A stretch of DNA of 64,000 nt from Pullichristensenella sp963930055. Its GTDB lineage: Bacteria > Bacillota > Clostridia > Christensenellales > Aristaeellaceae. A program made the position numbers and the translations under genes. The notes below the pieces were generated by a model. It saw nothing but the letters and a program-made list of their open reading frames with translations, ran no database searches and had not been told where the DNA came from. This document shows, piece by piece, positions 42,857 to 52,179 of the stretch. Location: the NCBI GenBank assembly GCA_963930055.1, contig CAWVKS010000005.1:119150-183149 (forward strand), in the 5' to 3' direction. The first letter of the stretch is position 1, and each line of letters starts with the position of its first letter.

Positions 42857-43555
42857 ATGAGCAAACTCAAGGATCATTTCCCCGCCCTTGTGGCCGCTGT
42901 GGCGATCGTCATACTGATCGCCTGCACCTGCCGCGTCACGTATATCCCCGATCCCGTGCAGGAGACCGTCGTCGATGAGACGGGCGCCGTCGTCGTCGTC
43001 GAGGAGCTCTCCGTCGCCGAGCAGTATTGCCAGGACAACTGGGACAGCCTGATGATGCCCACCATCCAGGAGCGCGCCCAGGACATCGGCACATTGCTGC
43101 CTATGATCCGCGAGGACATCGCCGCGGCGGGCGAGCAGTACGCCAGCCGCGAAAATGAGACGAGCCCTTACAGCTTCTGCGTGAGCGGCACCGTGCAGGT
43201 CCTGGAGATTGAGGAGCCGGACCGCACCACCCGCACGCGCCTGATCGTCGATATCGCCCCCTATGACGGCGAGCCGGACGCCAAGATCCAGGTTTCCTCC
43301 GTCATCCGCACCAACGCCCTGCGCGACGCCGTCGGCTTTTTGAAGCTGGACGACTTCGCCAACCAGGTGGAATTCGCCGACCTGACCACCGCCTTCAACG
43401 CCCGCGTGCAGGAAACGGTGATCTCCACGCTGGACATCCCCTCCCTGGAAGGCCAGGAAGTGGACTTCCTCGGTTGCGTCGCCCTCAGCGAATACACCGA
43501 GCCGGACGACTGCCTGATCGTGCCGGTCGAACTCGGGCCAAAGGCGGGTGAATAG
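42857..43555 (+). CDS. DUF2291 family membrane-anchored protein
   Basis: 232 residues. N-terminal membrane helix or signal with a lipobox-like LIACTC (VAIVILIACTCRVTYIP), then a domain matching DUF2291 (AEQYCQDNWDSLMMPTIQERAQDI; then SPYSFCVSGTVQVLEI). DUF2291 genes are typically found inside ribose-like ABC operons and are thought to help the importer, with no defined biochemical role. ATG 42857. It precedes the ATPase gene by 1 base. Confidence 0.85.
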   Translation: MSKLKDHFPALVAAVAIVILIACTCRVTYIPDPVQETVVDETGAVVVVEELSVAEQYCQDNWDSLMMPTIQERAQDIGTLLPMIREDIAAAGEQYASRENETSPYSFCVSGTVQVLEIEEPDRTTRTRLIVDIAPYDGEPDAKIQVSSVIRTNALRDAVGFLKLDDFANQVEFADLTTAFNARVQETVISTLDIPSLEGQEVDFLGCVALSEYTEPDDCLIVPVELGPKAGE

Positions 43556-43556
43556 C

Positions 43557-45089
43557 ATGGCGCCGATCATGGAAGCCCGCGGCGTGACCAAGGTCTATCC
43601 TGGCACGATCGCGCTCAAGGACGTGGACTTTGACGTTTTCCCCGGCGAAGTGCACGCGCTGATCGGCGAAAACGGCGCGGGCAAGTCCACGCTGATGAAG
43701 ATACTCGCCGGCATCGAGCAGCCCAGCGCCGGCAAGCTCTATCTGGACGGAAAGGAAGTGCGCTTCCACAGCACGCGCGACGCGGCGGCGGAGGGCATCG
43801 GCATCATCCATCAGGAGCTGAACATGTTCCGGGAGATGCGCGTGGCCGACAACATGTTCGCCGGCAACGAGATCGCCCGCTTCGGTGTCATCGACCGCGC
43901 CGCCCAGAGAAAGCGCGTGCGCGAAGTGCTCTCGCGCCTGCAGCTGGACGTGGACCCGGATGAAAAGATGATGAACCTGCGCGTCGGCCAGCAGCAGATC
44001 ATCGAGATCGGCAAGACGATGCTCAAGCAGAAGCTGCGCGTGCTCATCATGGACGAGCCGACCTCCTCGCTCTCCAACGCGGAGGTGGAAGTGCTCTTCA
44101 AACTGATCGAGGACCTGCGCTCGCAGGGCGTGGCCATCATCTACATTTCCCACCGCCTGGAAGAGATCATGCGCATCTGCGACAAGGTGACCGTCCTGCG
44201 CGACGGCCGCAGGATCGACTCCGCGCAGGTCAGGGATATAGACGTAAACTGGATCATTGAGCGCATGGTCGGCCACGCGCAGCTCACCATCGAAAAGAAG
44301 CCTTATCCGGGCGACCCGGAGCCCGTGCTGGAGGTCATCGACTACAAGCTCCCCCGCCTGGGCGGCGGCTACACGGTGGACCATGTCTCCTTCACGCTGC
44401 ACCGCGGCGAGGTGCTGGGCATCTACGGCCTGATGGGCGCCGGGCGCACGGAGCTGGTGGAGTCCCTGATGGGCCTGCACCCGGAAGCCTCCGGCGAAAT
44501 GGTGCTGGACGGCAGGAAGATCACCCATCCCGTGGTCTCCGAACAGATCGCCCGCGGCATGGTGCTGGTGCCGGAGGACCGCCAGAAGGACGGCCTGGTG
44601 CAGTGCATGTCCATCTTCAACAACATGCGCCTGACCAGCCTGAAGCGCCTCTCCACGCATGGCGTGATGCGCGAAAAGGAATCCCGCCGCGAGGTCGCCA
44701 GGACCGTGCGGGACCTGCAGGTAAAGGTCGCCGACGTCAACCACCTGGTCACGGCGCTCTCGGGCGGCAACCAGCAAAAGGTGGTCATCGGCAAGTGCGT
44801 CATGGCGCACGCCAAGGTCTTTATCATGGACGAGCCGTCGCGCGGCATTGACGTGGGCGCCAAGACGGATATCTTCAACCTCATGCGCGGCTTTGCCGCC
44901 CAGGGCATGGGCGTGCTTTTCATCGGCAGCGAGCTCAAGGAGATCATGTCCGTGTGCGATCGCGTGCTGGTCATGTCCAACGGCAAGGTCACGGCGGACC
45001 TCAGCGGCGAGGAGATCCGGGAGGACGCGCTGGTGAAGGCCTCGGCCGCCAATCTGCACACCGGCAGGAAAGACAAGGGAGGAGACTGA
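43557..45089 (+). CDS. Ribose-type sugar ABC transporter ATP-binding protein
   Basis: 510 residues with two fused ABC ATPase halves, as in RbsA/MglA. The first half has Walker A GENGAGKST, signature NLRVGQQQIIEIG and Walker B LIMDEPTSSLS. The second half has the usual degenerate Walker A GLMGAGRTELV, signature LSGGNQQKVVIGK and Walker B IMDEPSRGIDVG. It energises the permease encoded next. The start ATG 43557 follows GGCGGGTG and lies 1 base after the DUF2291 stop. Confidence 0.95.
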   Translation: MAPIMEARGVTKVYPGTIALKDVDFDVFPGEVHALIGENGAGKSTLMKILAGIEQPSAGKLYLDGKEVRFHSTRDAAAEGIGIIHQELNMFREMRVADNMFAGNEIARFGVIDRAAQRKRVREVLSRLQLDVDPDEKMMNLRVGQQQIIEIGKTMLKQKLRVLIMDEPTSSLSNAEVEVLFKLIEDLRSQGVAIIYISHRLEEIMRICDKVTVLRDGRRIDSAQVRDIDVNWIIERMVGHAQLTIEKKPYPGDPEPVLEVIDYKLPRLGGGYTVDHVSFTLHRGEVLGIYGLMGAGRTELVESLMGLHPEASGEMVLDGRKITHPVVSEQIARGMVLVPEDRQKDGLVQCMSIFNNMRLTSLKRLSTHGVMREKESRREVARTVRDLQVKVADVNHLVTALSGGNQQKVVIGKCVMAHAKVFIMDEPSRGIDVGAKTDIFNLMRGFAAQGMGVLFIGSELKEIMSVCDRVLVMSNGKVTADLSGEEIREDALVKASAANLHTGRKDKGGD

Positions 45090-45092
45090 CAA

Positions 45093-46145
45093 ATGGCCGG
45101 CAAGACTGTCAAAAGCAATTCTCTGGGCATGATCCTGCTCAAGGGACGCACGTTCATCGCCCTCATCATACTGGTCATCTTTTTCTCGTTCTGCGCCCCG
45201 AACTTCACCACGGCGAACTCCATCGTGCTGATGCTCAGGCATACGTCGCTCTACGGCCTCCTGGCGCTGGGCATGACGCTGGTCATCATCACCGGCGGCA
45301 TCGACCTGAGCGTTGGCTCCGTGGTCGGCCTGGTGGGCATGCTCATGGGCGGCATGCTCAACGAGGGCCTGCGCCTGCCGTTTATGAGCGGCACCATCTA
45401 CCCCAACGTGCCGCTGATCCTGCTGATCGTGGCGGTGGTCGCCATACTCATCGGCTTGGTCTCCGGCCTGCTCATCGCCTATCTCAACGTGCCGGCGTTC
45501 ATCGCCACGCTGGGCACCATGTACATCTGCCGCGGCTTCGCCATGCTGCGCAACGGCGGCGCCACCTTCCCCAACCTGCTGGGCAGCGAAGAGCTGGGCA
45601 ACCTCGGTTTCCCCACCATCGGCTCCGGCTCGATCACGGTGTTTGGGCTTGATATCCCTTACGCCATCCTCATCTTCATTGTGCTGGCGCTCCTGTCGCT
45701 GTTCATCCTCAAGTTTACTTCCCTGGGCAACCAGATTTACGCGGTGGGCGGCAATGAGCGCGCGGCCACGCTTTCCGGCATCAAGACCAGGCGCATCAAA
45801 CTGTTCGTCTACATGTTCTCGGCGCTGATGGCGGCCATCTGCTCGATGATCAACACATCGCAGCTGCGCGCGGCGCACCCGGCTGCCGGCGAGAGCTGGG
45901 AGATGAACGCCATCGCTTCCGTCGTCCTGGGCGGCACGTCCATGTCCGGCGGCATCGGCACCATCGGCGGCACCATCGTCGGCGCGCTGGTCATCAACGT
46001 GCTCAACGATGGCATGACCATGATGGGCGTCTCTTCATTCTGGCAGCAGGTCATCCGCGGCGTGGTCATCGTCGTCGCGGTGGTGATCGACCAGCTGCAG
46101 GCAAGCCTGCAAAGAAAGATCGCCCTGCAGCTGCGCAATCAATAA
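45093..46145 (+). CDS. Ribose-type sugar ABC transporter permease
   Basis: 350 residues with about eight to ten helices. RbsC-family signatures: YGLLALGMTLVIITGGIDLSVGSVVGL near the N-terminus, NVPAFIATLGTMYICRGFA and GESWEMNAIASVVLGGTSM with GGIGTIGGTIVGAL. It forms the homodimeric channel. It begins 3 bases after the ATPase stop; GGAGGAGACTGACAA precedes ATG 45093. Confidence 0.95.
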   Translation: MAGKTVKSNSLGMILLKGRTFIALIILVIFFSFCAPNFTTANSIVLMLRHTSLYGLLALGMTLVIITGGIDLSVGSVVGLVGMLMGGMLNEGLRLPFMSGTIYPNVPLILLIVAVVAILIGLVSGLLIAYLNVPAFIATLGTMYICRGFAMLRNGGATFPNLLGSEELGNLGFPTIGSGSITVFGLDIPYAILIFIVLALLSLFILKFTSLGNQIYAVGGNERAATLSGIKTRRIKLFVYMFSALMAAICSMINTSQLRAAHPAAGESWEMNAIASVVLGGTSMSGGIGTIGGTIVGALVINVLNDGMTMMGVSSFWQQVIRGVVIVVAVVIDQLQASLQRKIALQLRNQ

Positions 46146-46161
46146 GGAGGATAAAACACCC

Positions 46162-46959
46162 ATGAACGCGAGCGTACTTCAACGCATTGCCAACGAGCGC
46201 CGCGCGGACGCGGTGACGATGATCACCCGCGCCCGCACGGGGCACACCGGCGGGGCGATGAGCTGCCTGGACGTGCTCACCTGCCTGTTTTATGAGGTCA
46301 AACGGCCGCAGGACCACTTCCTGCTCAGCAAGGGGCATTCCGTCGAGGGCTATTGGGCGATCCTCGCCGACCTCGGCTATTTCCCCAAGGCCGACCTGCG
46401 CACGTTCTCGCAGGCGGGCAGCCCCCTGATCGGCCACCCGAACAACAAGGTGCCCGGCGTCGAGGTCTGCACCGGCGCGCTGGGGCATGGCCTGCCCGTG
46501 GGCGTGGGCATGGCGCTGGCGGCCAAGCGCACCGGCACGGACGCCAACGTCTACGTCGTCATGGGCGACGGCGAACAGGCCGAGGGCAGCATCTGGGAAG
46601 CGGCCATGGCCGGCGCGAACTACCATCTGGACAATCTCTTCGCGGTCGTGGACCGCAACGGCCTGCAGATCAGCGGCCCCACCGAAAAGGTCATGGCGCT
46701 GGACGACCTGGCCGCCAAGTGGCGCGCATTCGGCTGGGACGTGGTCGAGGCGGACGGCAACGACATGCAGGCGCTGCTTGACTATTATCATGGCAGCCAT
46801 CCCACGGGCATGCCGCACCTTCTCCTGGCGCACACGGTCAAGGGCAAGGGCCTGCCCTTTGCAGAAAACCGCGCCGAGTGGCACCACCATGTGCCCAGTG
46901 AGGAACAGCTCCAGCAGGCCTATGAGGCGCTGGGCGTGAAGGGGGTCGAATGGGCATGA
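46162..46959 (+). CDS. Transketolase, N-terminal (thiamine-binding) subunit
   Basis: 265 residues, the Pyr-diphosphate-binding half of a split transketolase. The cofactor motif GDGEQAEGSIWEAAMAGANYHLDN starts near residue 135; SKGHSVEGYW (about 54) and GALGHGLPVGVGMALA are typical. Split subunits of this size are used by AptA/AptB apulose-4-phosphate transketolase and by SqwGH as well as by generic clostridial enzymes. It transfers a two-carbon ketol unit. TAAGGAGGATAAAACACCC precedes ATG 46162. Confidence 0.92.
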   Translation: MNASVLQRIANERRADAVTMITRARTGHTGGAMSCLDVLTCLFYEVKRPQDHFLLSKGHSVEGYWAILADLGYFPKADLRTFSQAGSPLIGHPNNKVPGVEVCTGALGHGLPVGVGMALAAKRTGTDANVYVVMGDGEQAEGSIWEAAMAGANYHLDNLFAVVDRNGLQISGPTEKVMALDDLAAKWRAFGWDVVEADGNDMQALLDYYHGSHPTGMPHLLLAHTVKGKGLPFAENRAEWHHHVPSEEQLQQAYEALGVKGVEWA

Positions 46960-47870
46960 AAGCGGCAAGAAAAGCGATCACGGAAACCCTTTTGAAACTG
47001 GCGCGCGAGGATAAGACCATCTTCGCGCTGGCGACGGACTCCTCCGGCTCGGTCACGCTCAACGATTTCGTGCGCGAGTTGCCGTCGCAGTTCGTGGAAT
47101 GCGGCATCGCCGAGCAGGACGCGGTGGGCATCGCCGCCGGCCTGGCGGCCTCGGGGCTCAAGCCCTTCGTCTGCGGCCCGGCCAGCTTTTACGCCACCCG
47201 CGCCGCTGAACAGGTGAAGGTGGACGTGGCCTATTCCCACATGAACGTCAAGGTGCTGGGCGTGTCCGGCGGCGTCAGCTACGGCGCGCTGGGCGGCACG
47301 CACCACGCCGTGCAGGACGTCGCCTTCATGCGCGCCGTGCCCGGCCTGCAGGTTATTTTGCCCGCGGACGCCAACAGCGCCGCCGCTCTCACGCGCGCGC
47401 TGGTCGCCTCCCCGGAACCGGCTTACATCCGCGTGGGACGCGGCGACGTGGAGGACGTCTATCCCGAAAACGTGCAGGTGGAGATCGGCAAGGCCATCAC
47501 CGCCCGCGAGGGCGCGGACGCGGCCATCATCGCCTGCGGCGAGATGGTCTGCCCCTCCCTGAAGGCGGCGGAACTGCTGGCAAAGGACGGCATGAACGTG
47601 CGCGTGGTGGACATGCACACCATCAAGCCCTTGGATGTCGAGGCCGTGCTCGCGGCGGCGCAGACCGGCAAACTCGTCACCGTGGAGGAACACAGCGTGC
47701 GCGGCGGCCTCGGCGGCGCGGTGGCGGAGGTCGTCTGCCAGGCGCATCCCGTGAAGATGCGCATACTCGGCCTGCCGGACGAGACGCTCTTCTCCGGCAC
47801 CAACAAAGAAGTTTTCCAGCATTACGGACTGACGCCGGAGGGCATCGCCGCGGCGGTGAAACAGCTATGA
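46956..47870 (+). CDS. Transketolase, C-terminal (pyrimidine-binding) subunit
   Basis: 304 residues from ATG 46956 (46950 is an alternative). It contains the catalytic-type FVECGIAEQDAVGIAAGLA segment with the conserved Glu, GVSYGALGGTHHAVQDVAFMR and a C-terminal transketolase domain (VVDMHTIKPLDVEAV; TVEEHSVRGGLGGAVAE). It pairs with the preceding subunit (ATGA overlap) to form the active dimer. Its stop again overlaps the FGGY kinase start (47867), so the three genes are translationally coupled. Confidence 0.92.
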   Translation: MKAARKAITETLLKLAREDKTIFALATDSSGSVTLNDFVRELPSQFVECGIAEQDAVGIAAGLAASGLKPFVCGPASFYATRAAEQVKVDVAYSHMNVKVLGVSGGVSYGALGGTHHAVQDVAFMRAVPGLQVILPADANSAAALTRALVASPEPAYIRVGRGDVEDVYPENVQVEIGKAITAREGADAAIIACGEMVCPSLKAAELLAKDGMNVRVVDMHTIKPLDVEAVLAAAQTGKLVTVEEHSVRGGLGGAVAEVVCQAHPVKMRILGLPDETLFSGTNKEVFQHYGLTPEGIAAAVKQL

Positions 47871-49320
47871 GATACATACTCGCCATCGACCAGTCCACCT
47901 CCGCGAGCAAGGTTTTCCTCATCGACGAAGGCGGCTACATCGTCGAGCGCGGCGCCCTGGAGCATGGGCAGCACTATCCCGCCCCCGGCCGCGTCGAGCA
48001 CGACGCCGCGGAGATCTGGCGCAACGTTCAGACGCTCGTCGATCAGATGATCGGCAAAGCCGGCGCGGAGAACGTCGCCGCCATCGCCATCTCCAACCAG
48101 CGCGAGACCACGGTTCTGTGGGACGCCGCCACGGGCGAGCCCGTCTGCCGCGCCATCGTCTGGCAGGACGTGCGCGGCGAAGCCGCCTGCCAGGAGCTGG
48201 CGGGGGCACGCCGAGCGCGTCCATGAGATCACCGGCCTGTTCCTCTCGCCCTATTTCCCGGCGGGCAAGGTGCGCTCCCTGTTTGCGGAACGGCCGGATC
48301 TGAAACGGCGCGCCGAAAAGGGCGAACTGCGCCTGGGCACCATCGACAGCTACCTCGTGTTCCGCCTCTCCGGCGGCAACCACCTCACGGACGCCACCAA
48401 CGCCAGCCGCACGCAGCTGATGGATCTGCGCACGCTCGCGTGGAGCGAAGAGTTGCTCGGCCTGTTCGGCATCCCCGCCGCGCTCATGCCTGCTGCCATC
48501 CTCGGCGCGGACGACGATTTTGGCAGCTACCGCGGCATCCCCATCACCGGCGTGCTCGGCGACAGCCACGCGGCGCTCTTCGGCCAGGGGCTGCCACCGC
48601 CCGGGCATGGCCAAGGCCACCTATGGCACCGGCTCCTCGGTGATGATGAATGTCGGCGGCGAGCCGGTCATCTCCCATCGCGGACTTTCCGCCTCCGTGG
48701 CTTTCCGCCTCGGCGACAGGACGGATTACGCCCTCGAGGGCAACGTCACCTGCTCCGGCGATACGCTGGTGTGGCTCTGCCACGACGTCGGCCTCTTTGA
48801 AAGCCCGCAGCAGATCGAGGAATTGGCCGCCACCGTGGAGGATGACCGCGGGGTCAGCCTCGTCCCGGCCTTCGCCGGCTTGGGCGCGCCCTATTTCGAC
48901 TCGGACGCGCGCGCCCTCCTCTGCGGCATGGACCGCGGTGCCAGCCGCGCGCATATCGCCCGCGCGGCGCTGGAATCCATCGCCCAACAGGATGCGGACG
49001 TGCTCGAAGTCATGCGCGCAGAGAGCGGCCACGCCGCCCATGTGCTGCTGGCCGACGGCGGGCCGACCAAAAACCGCCTGCTGATGCAGACGCAGGCCGA
49101 CCTCGCCGATTGTGAAGTGCGCGTCGCCGTATCCAGCGAGCTTTCCGCGCTCGGCGCCGCCTACATCGCCGGCCTCAAGACGGGTGTGTTCCCCGCGTTT
49201 GATCGGATCCCGCGCGCGAACGCACGGGCGCCCAGCTACCCGCCGGCCATGCCCGCCGCGCGCCGCGAAGCGTTGCGCGCGCAGTGGAAGGCCGCGGTCG
49301 AGCGCGCGCGTACAAAGTAA
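47867..49320 (+). CDS. FGGY-family sugar kinase of the sugar operon, two frameshifts
   Basis: About 483 residues once corrected. N-terminal YILAIDQSTSASKVFLIDEGG and SNQRETTVLWDAATGEP belong to the FGGY/glycerol-kinase family, with the C-terminal VLLADGGPTKNRLLMQTQADL ATP site. Extra G residues in runs at about 48202-48206 (GGGGG) and 48588-48591 (GGGG) each shift the frame; removing one G from each restores the protein (GHAERVHEITGL and GQGCHRPGMAKATYGTGSS). Apulose kinase of the D-apiose pathway is an FGGY enzyme, so that role is possible by context. It is clearly distinct from the glpK at 32920. Confidence 0.85.
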
Positions 49321-49335
49321 AGGAGAAAAGAAAAT

Positions 49336-50736
49336 ATGGCAACATTCGGCATTATCATCAGCAACCGTTCCTTCTTCCCGGACCATCTCGTGCGCACGGC
49401 GCGCGAAAAGCTGCTCAAGAGCCTGGACGCCTGGGGACATCGCTATGTGACGCTCTCCCCGGAAGATACCAATATGGGCCAGACCATGACCTATGAGGAA
49501 GCCGTCAAGTGCGCGGAGCTGTTCCGCCGCTACGCCGACGAGATCGACGGCATCATCGTCTGCCTGCCCAACTTCGGCGAGGAGACCGGCATCGCCGACG
49601 CCTATACGTATATCTATTTGGATTGCCCCATCCTCATCCAGGCCTGCGACGACGACCTGGACAAGCTCCAGCTGGAAAACCGCCGCGACGCCTTCTGCGG
49701 CAAGCTCTCCCTGTGCAACAACCTCTACCAGTATGGCATCAAGTACTCACTGACCACGCGCCACACCTGCCCCGTGGACGGCGAGGAATTCCATGCCGAC
49801 GTAGAGCGCTTCGCCCGCGTCTGCGCGGTGGTCAAGGCGCTGCGCACAGCGCGCATCGCCCAGATCGGCGCCCGCGTGACGCCCTTCCGCACGGTGCGTT
49901 ATTCGGAAAAGCTGCTGCAAAACAGCGGCATCTCCGTGGAAACCGAGGACATGAGCGAGATCTTTGCCGACATAGACGAGATCCCCGAGGCGGACGCGCA
50001 GGCCAAGGCCGAGGAGATCCGCGCCTACGCCAATATCTGCCCCGGCATCTCCGAGGAAAAGGTACTCCGGCAGGCGCGGCTGGTGCTGGCGCTGGAAAAC
50101 TGGATGCGCGACCACCACTGCGACGCCAGCGCCATCCAGTGCTGGGACAGCGTCGAGGCCAACTACGGCTGCGCGGCCTGCCTGGCCATGAGCATGATGG
50201 GCTCCAAGGGCATGCCCTCCGCCTGCGAGACGGACGTGATGGGCGCCGTGTCCATGCTGGCGCTCCTCAAGGCCGGCGGCGTGCCGCCCATCTATCAGGA
50301 TTGGGACAACAACTACGCTACCGTGCCCGATAAGTGCATCAACGTCCACTGCTGCAACTACCCCGTCACGGCCTTTACCGAGAAGCCGGAGCTTGCCAAC
50401 CTCGACATACTCGCCACCACGCTGGGCGTGGAGCGCTCCTTCGGCGCGCTCAAGGGCCGCGTGCGCCCCTCGGCGATGACCTTCCTCAAGGTCTCCACCG
50501 ACGACCGCCGCGGCGTCATCAAGTGCTACCTCGGCCAAGGCCGCTTCACCGACGACGAGCTGCACACTTTCGGCGGCGTGGCCGTATGCGAAGTGCCGGA
50601 CCTCAACGGCCTGATGCACTACATCTGCAAAAACGGCTTCGAGCACCACGTAGCCCTGGCGCAGACGGAATGCGCCGACATACTGGAAGAAGCCCTGGGC
50701 AACTACATGGGCTGGGAAGTCTACCGCCACAGCTGA
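49336..50736 (+). CDS. L-fucose/L-arabinose isomerase-like protein
   Basis: 466 residues. The layout (MATFGIIISNRSFFPDHLV; DGIIVCLPNFGEETGIADAY; CWDSVEANYGCAACLAMSMMG; AFTEKPELANLDILATTLG) is that of the FucI/AraA-type isomerase superfamily, which interconverts aldoses and ketoses with a divalent metal. Candidate metal ligands include Glu in CWDSVE and the EHH near the C-terminus. It is the last gene of the operon (15 bases after the kinase) and is followed by a terminator. Substrate unknown; the operon suggests a pentose whose ketose is phosphorylated and cleaved by transketolase. Confidence 0.85.
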   Translation: MATFGIIISNRSFFPDHLVRTAREKLLKSLDAWGHRYVTLSPEDTNMGQTMTYEEAVKCAELFRRYADEIDGIIVCLPNFGEETGIADAYTYIYLDCPILIQACDDDLDKLQLENRRDAFCGKLSLCNNLYQYGIKYSLTTRHTCPVDGEEFHADVERFARVCAVVKALRTARIAQIGARVTPFRTVRYSEKLLQNSGISVETEDMSEIFADIDEIPEADAQAKAEEIRAYANICPGISEEKVLRQARLVLALENWMRDHHCDASAIQCWDSVEANYGCAACLAMSMMGSKGMPSACETDVMGAVSMLALLKAGGVPPIYQDWDNNYATVPDKCINVHCCNYPVTAFTEKPELANLDILATTLGVERSFGALKGRVRPSAMTFLKVSTDDRRGVIKCYLGQGRFTDDELHTFGGVAVCEVPDLNGLMHYICKNGFEHHVALAQTECADILEEALGNYMGWEVYRHS

Positions 50737-50760
50737 CCCCCGAATGACATTTCCCAAACG

Positions 50761-50795
50761 ACAGGCTGCCGCCATACCCAGCGGCAGCCTGTTTT
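50761..50795 (+). terminator. Terminator of the sugar operon
   Basis: Twelve-bp stem ACAGGCTGCCGC (50761-50772) / GCGGCAGCCTGT (50781-50792), followed by TTTT (50792-50795). Its right arm abuts the last degenerate CRISPR repeat. Confidence 0.92.
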
Positions 50796-51700
50796 GTCGC
50801 GCAACGCCCGCGAGGGGAGCGACTGGTGTCGATCTTGCCCAACATGTCCGTTAATTCATTTCAACCCCCGCTCCCCGTGAGGGGAGCGACGACTACGGCG
50901 CGGACGGCGAGTTTGGCTCGGAGACATTTCAACTCCCGCTCCCCGTGAGGGGAGCGACAAGAAGACAGTGCATTCATACTCGACGCCATCGCGGTTTCAA
51001 CCCCCGCTCCCCGCGAGGGGAGCGACGGAGGTGACACCTATGCGCACGGTCACGACCTCCATTTCAACCCCCGCTCCCCGCGAGGGGAGCGACCGACCGC
51101 GAGGCCGCTTTTTGTTTGGGAATTTTTTATTTCAACCCCCGCTCCCCGCGAGGGGAGCGACCCGGATACACAGCACCTCGCCTTTCATGGCAACAATTTC
51201 AACCCCCGCTCCCCGCGAGGGGAGCGACCGTTTCGCGCGACGACAAGCCTAACCATCACCCAATTTCAACCCCCGCGCCCCGCGAGGGGAGCGACTTGGA
51301 CGTCCACCCGGTTGGGGTGGGCTGGTACGTCATTTCAACCCCCGCTCCCCGCGAGGGGAGCGACGTGAGCAATAAGTACGCGGAGGTGGTGGACGTTATT
51401 TCAACCCCCGCTCCCCGCGAGGGGAGCGACTAATCCGGCCGAAGCCGTAAAAATACCGCGTACAATTTCAACCCCCGCTCCCCGCGAGGGGAGCGACTAT
51501 CTGCCCCTCTGCGTCGGGCAAAATGCACACCATTTCAACCCCCGCTCCCCGCGAGGGGAGCGACCAGCTGGTGGGCAGCAGGGTGGACGGAGAGGCCACA
51601 TTTCAACCCCCGCTCCCCGCGAGGGGAGCGACGGAGTTCGACGCCATGGAGCGCAAGACCGACGAAATTTCAAACCCCCGCTCCCCGCGAGGGGAGCGAC
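50791..51700 (-). CRISPR. Type I-C CRISPR array, 14 repeats and 13 spacers
   Basis: Thirteen 33-base repeats start at 50858, 50926, 50994, 51061, 51129, 51196, 51263, 51332, 51398, 51465, 51532, 51600 and 51667, after a degenerate one at 50791-50823. Read on the minus strand each begins GTCGCTCCCC and ends GGTTGAAAT, the type I-C form with a palindromic CGCTCCCC/GGGGAGCG core. Spacers are 33-36 bases. The distal end (low coordinates) has variant repeats (CGTGAGG instead of CGCGAGG; AACTCCC at 50926), so the leader lies at 51701 and transcription runs leftward. The leader-proximal repeat has one extra A (34 bases). Confidence 0.97.
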
Positions 51701-51881
51701 ATCAAATTCAACCAAATTCACCTCAGACATTTTTCACAAAATGCCCATCATCATATTCAATTCAACCAAACTCCCTCCATCTCCTCCCAAATCGTGCGCA
51801 GGATTACCTCCCGGGCCGCCTTCGGACGCCATTTTTCGGTGCGAACCTCCCTTGGGGGATGTGCCTGCTTGGCCTTCGCAC
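51701..51881 (-). promoter_or_regulatory. CRISPR leader region
   Basis: AT-rich 181-base gap between the array and cas2, rich in TCAA and ATTCA words near the first repeat (51701-51780). No clear promoter hexamers were picked out. Adaptation would insert new spacers here. Confidence 0.7.
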
Positions 51882-52172
51882 CTATAAAATGAGTGGTTCT
51901 TCCGGCATATACGTCTGCTTGCAGCCAAAGTGCTCGATCTTGTTTTCGTATCGCTTGCCCAGGTAATAAAAGCGCAGGCTGTCCTTTTCCACATCCATGA
52001 TCGTCAGGAGCTTTGCCTGCAGCATCTTGCATTGCGCCGCGTCCAACAGGCATTCAAAGACGGAATTCTGCACCCGCTGGCCATAGTTGACGCATTGTTT
52101 GGCGATCTGCCGCAGGCGCTTGCGGCCGGCGGCGTCCCCGGTGTTGACGTCGTAGGTGATGAGTACGAGCAT
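51882..52172 (-). CDS. cas2: CRISPR-associated endoribonuclease/adaptation protein Cas2
   Basis: 96 residues, intact. The MLVLITYDVNTGDAAGRKRL start, with the conserved Asp in YDVNT, is the type I-C Cas2 signature; it ends MPEEPLIL. With Cas1 it forms the spacer-integration complex. ATG 52172 lies 7 bases after the cas1 stop. Confidence 0.93.
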   Translation of the reverse strand: MLVLITYDVNTGDAAGRKRLRQIAKQCVNYGQRVQNSVFECLLDAAQCKMLQAKLLTIMDVEKDSLRFYYLGKRYENKIEHFGCKQTYMPEEPLIL

Positions 52173-52179
52173 ACGTGCC

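Noticed and set aside
43485..45878. A 797-residue minus-strand frame opposite the ABC transporter genes
   Set aside because: Antisense shadow; the plus strand has clear Walker and signature motifs.
50968..51433. Short ORFs repeating STPAPREGSD
   Set aside because: They are translations through the CRISPR repeats and spacers.
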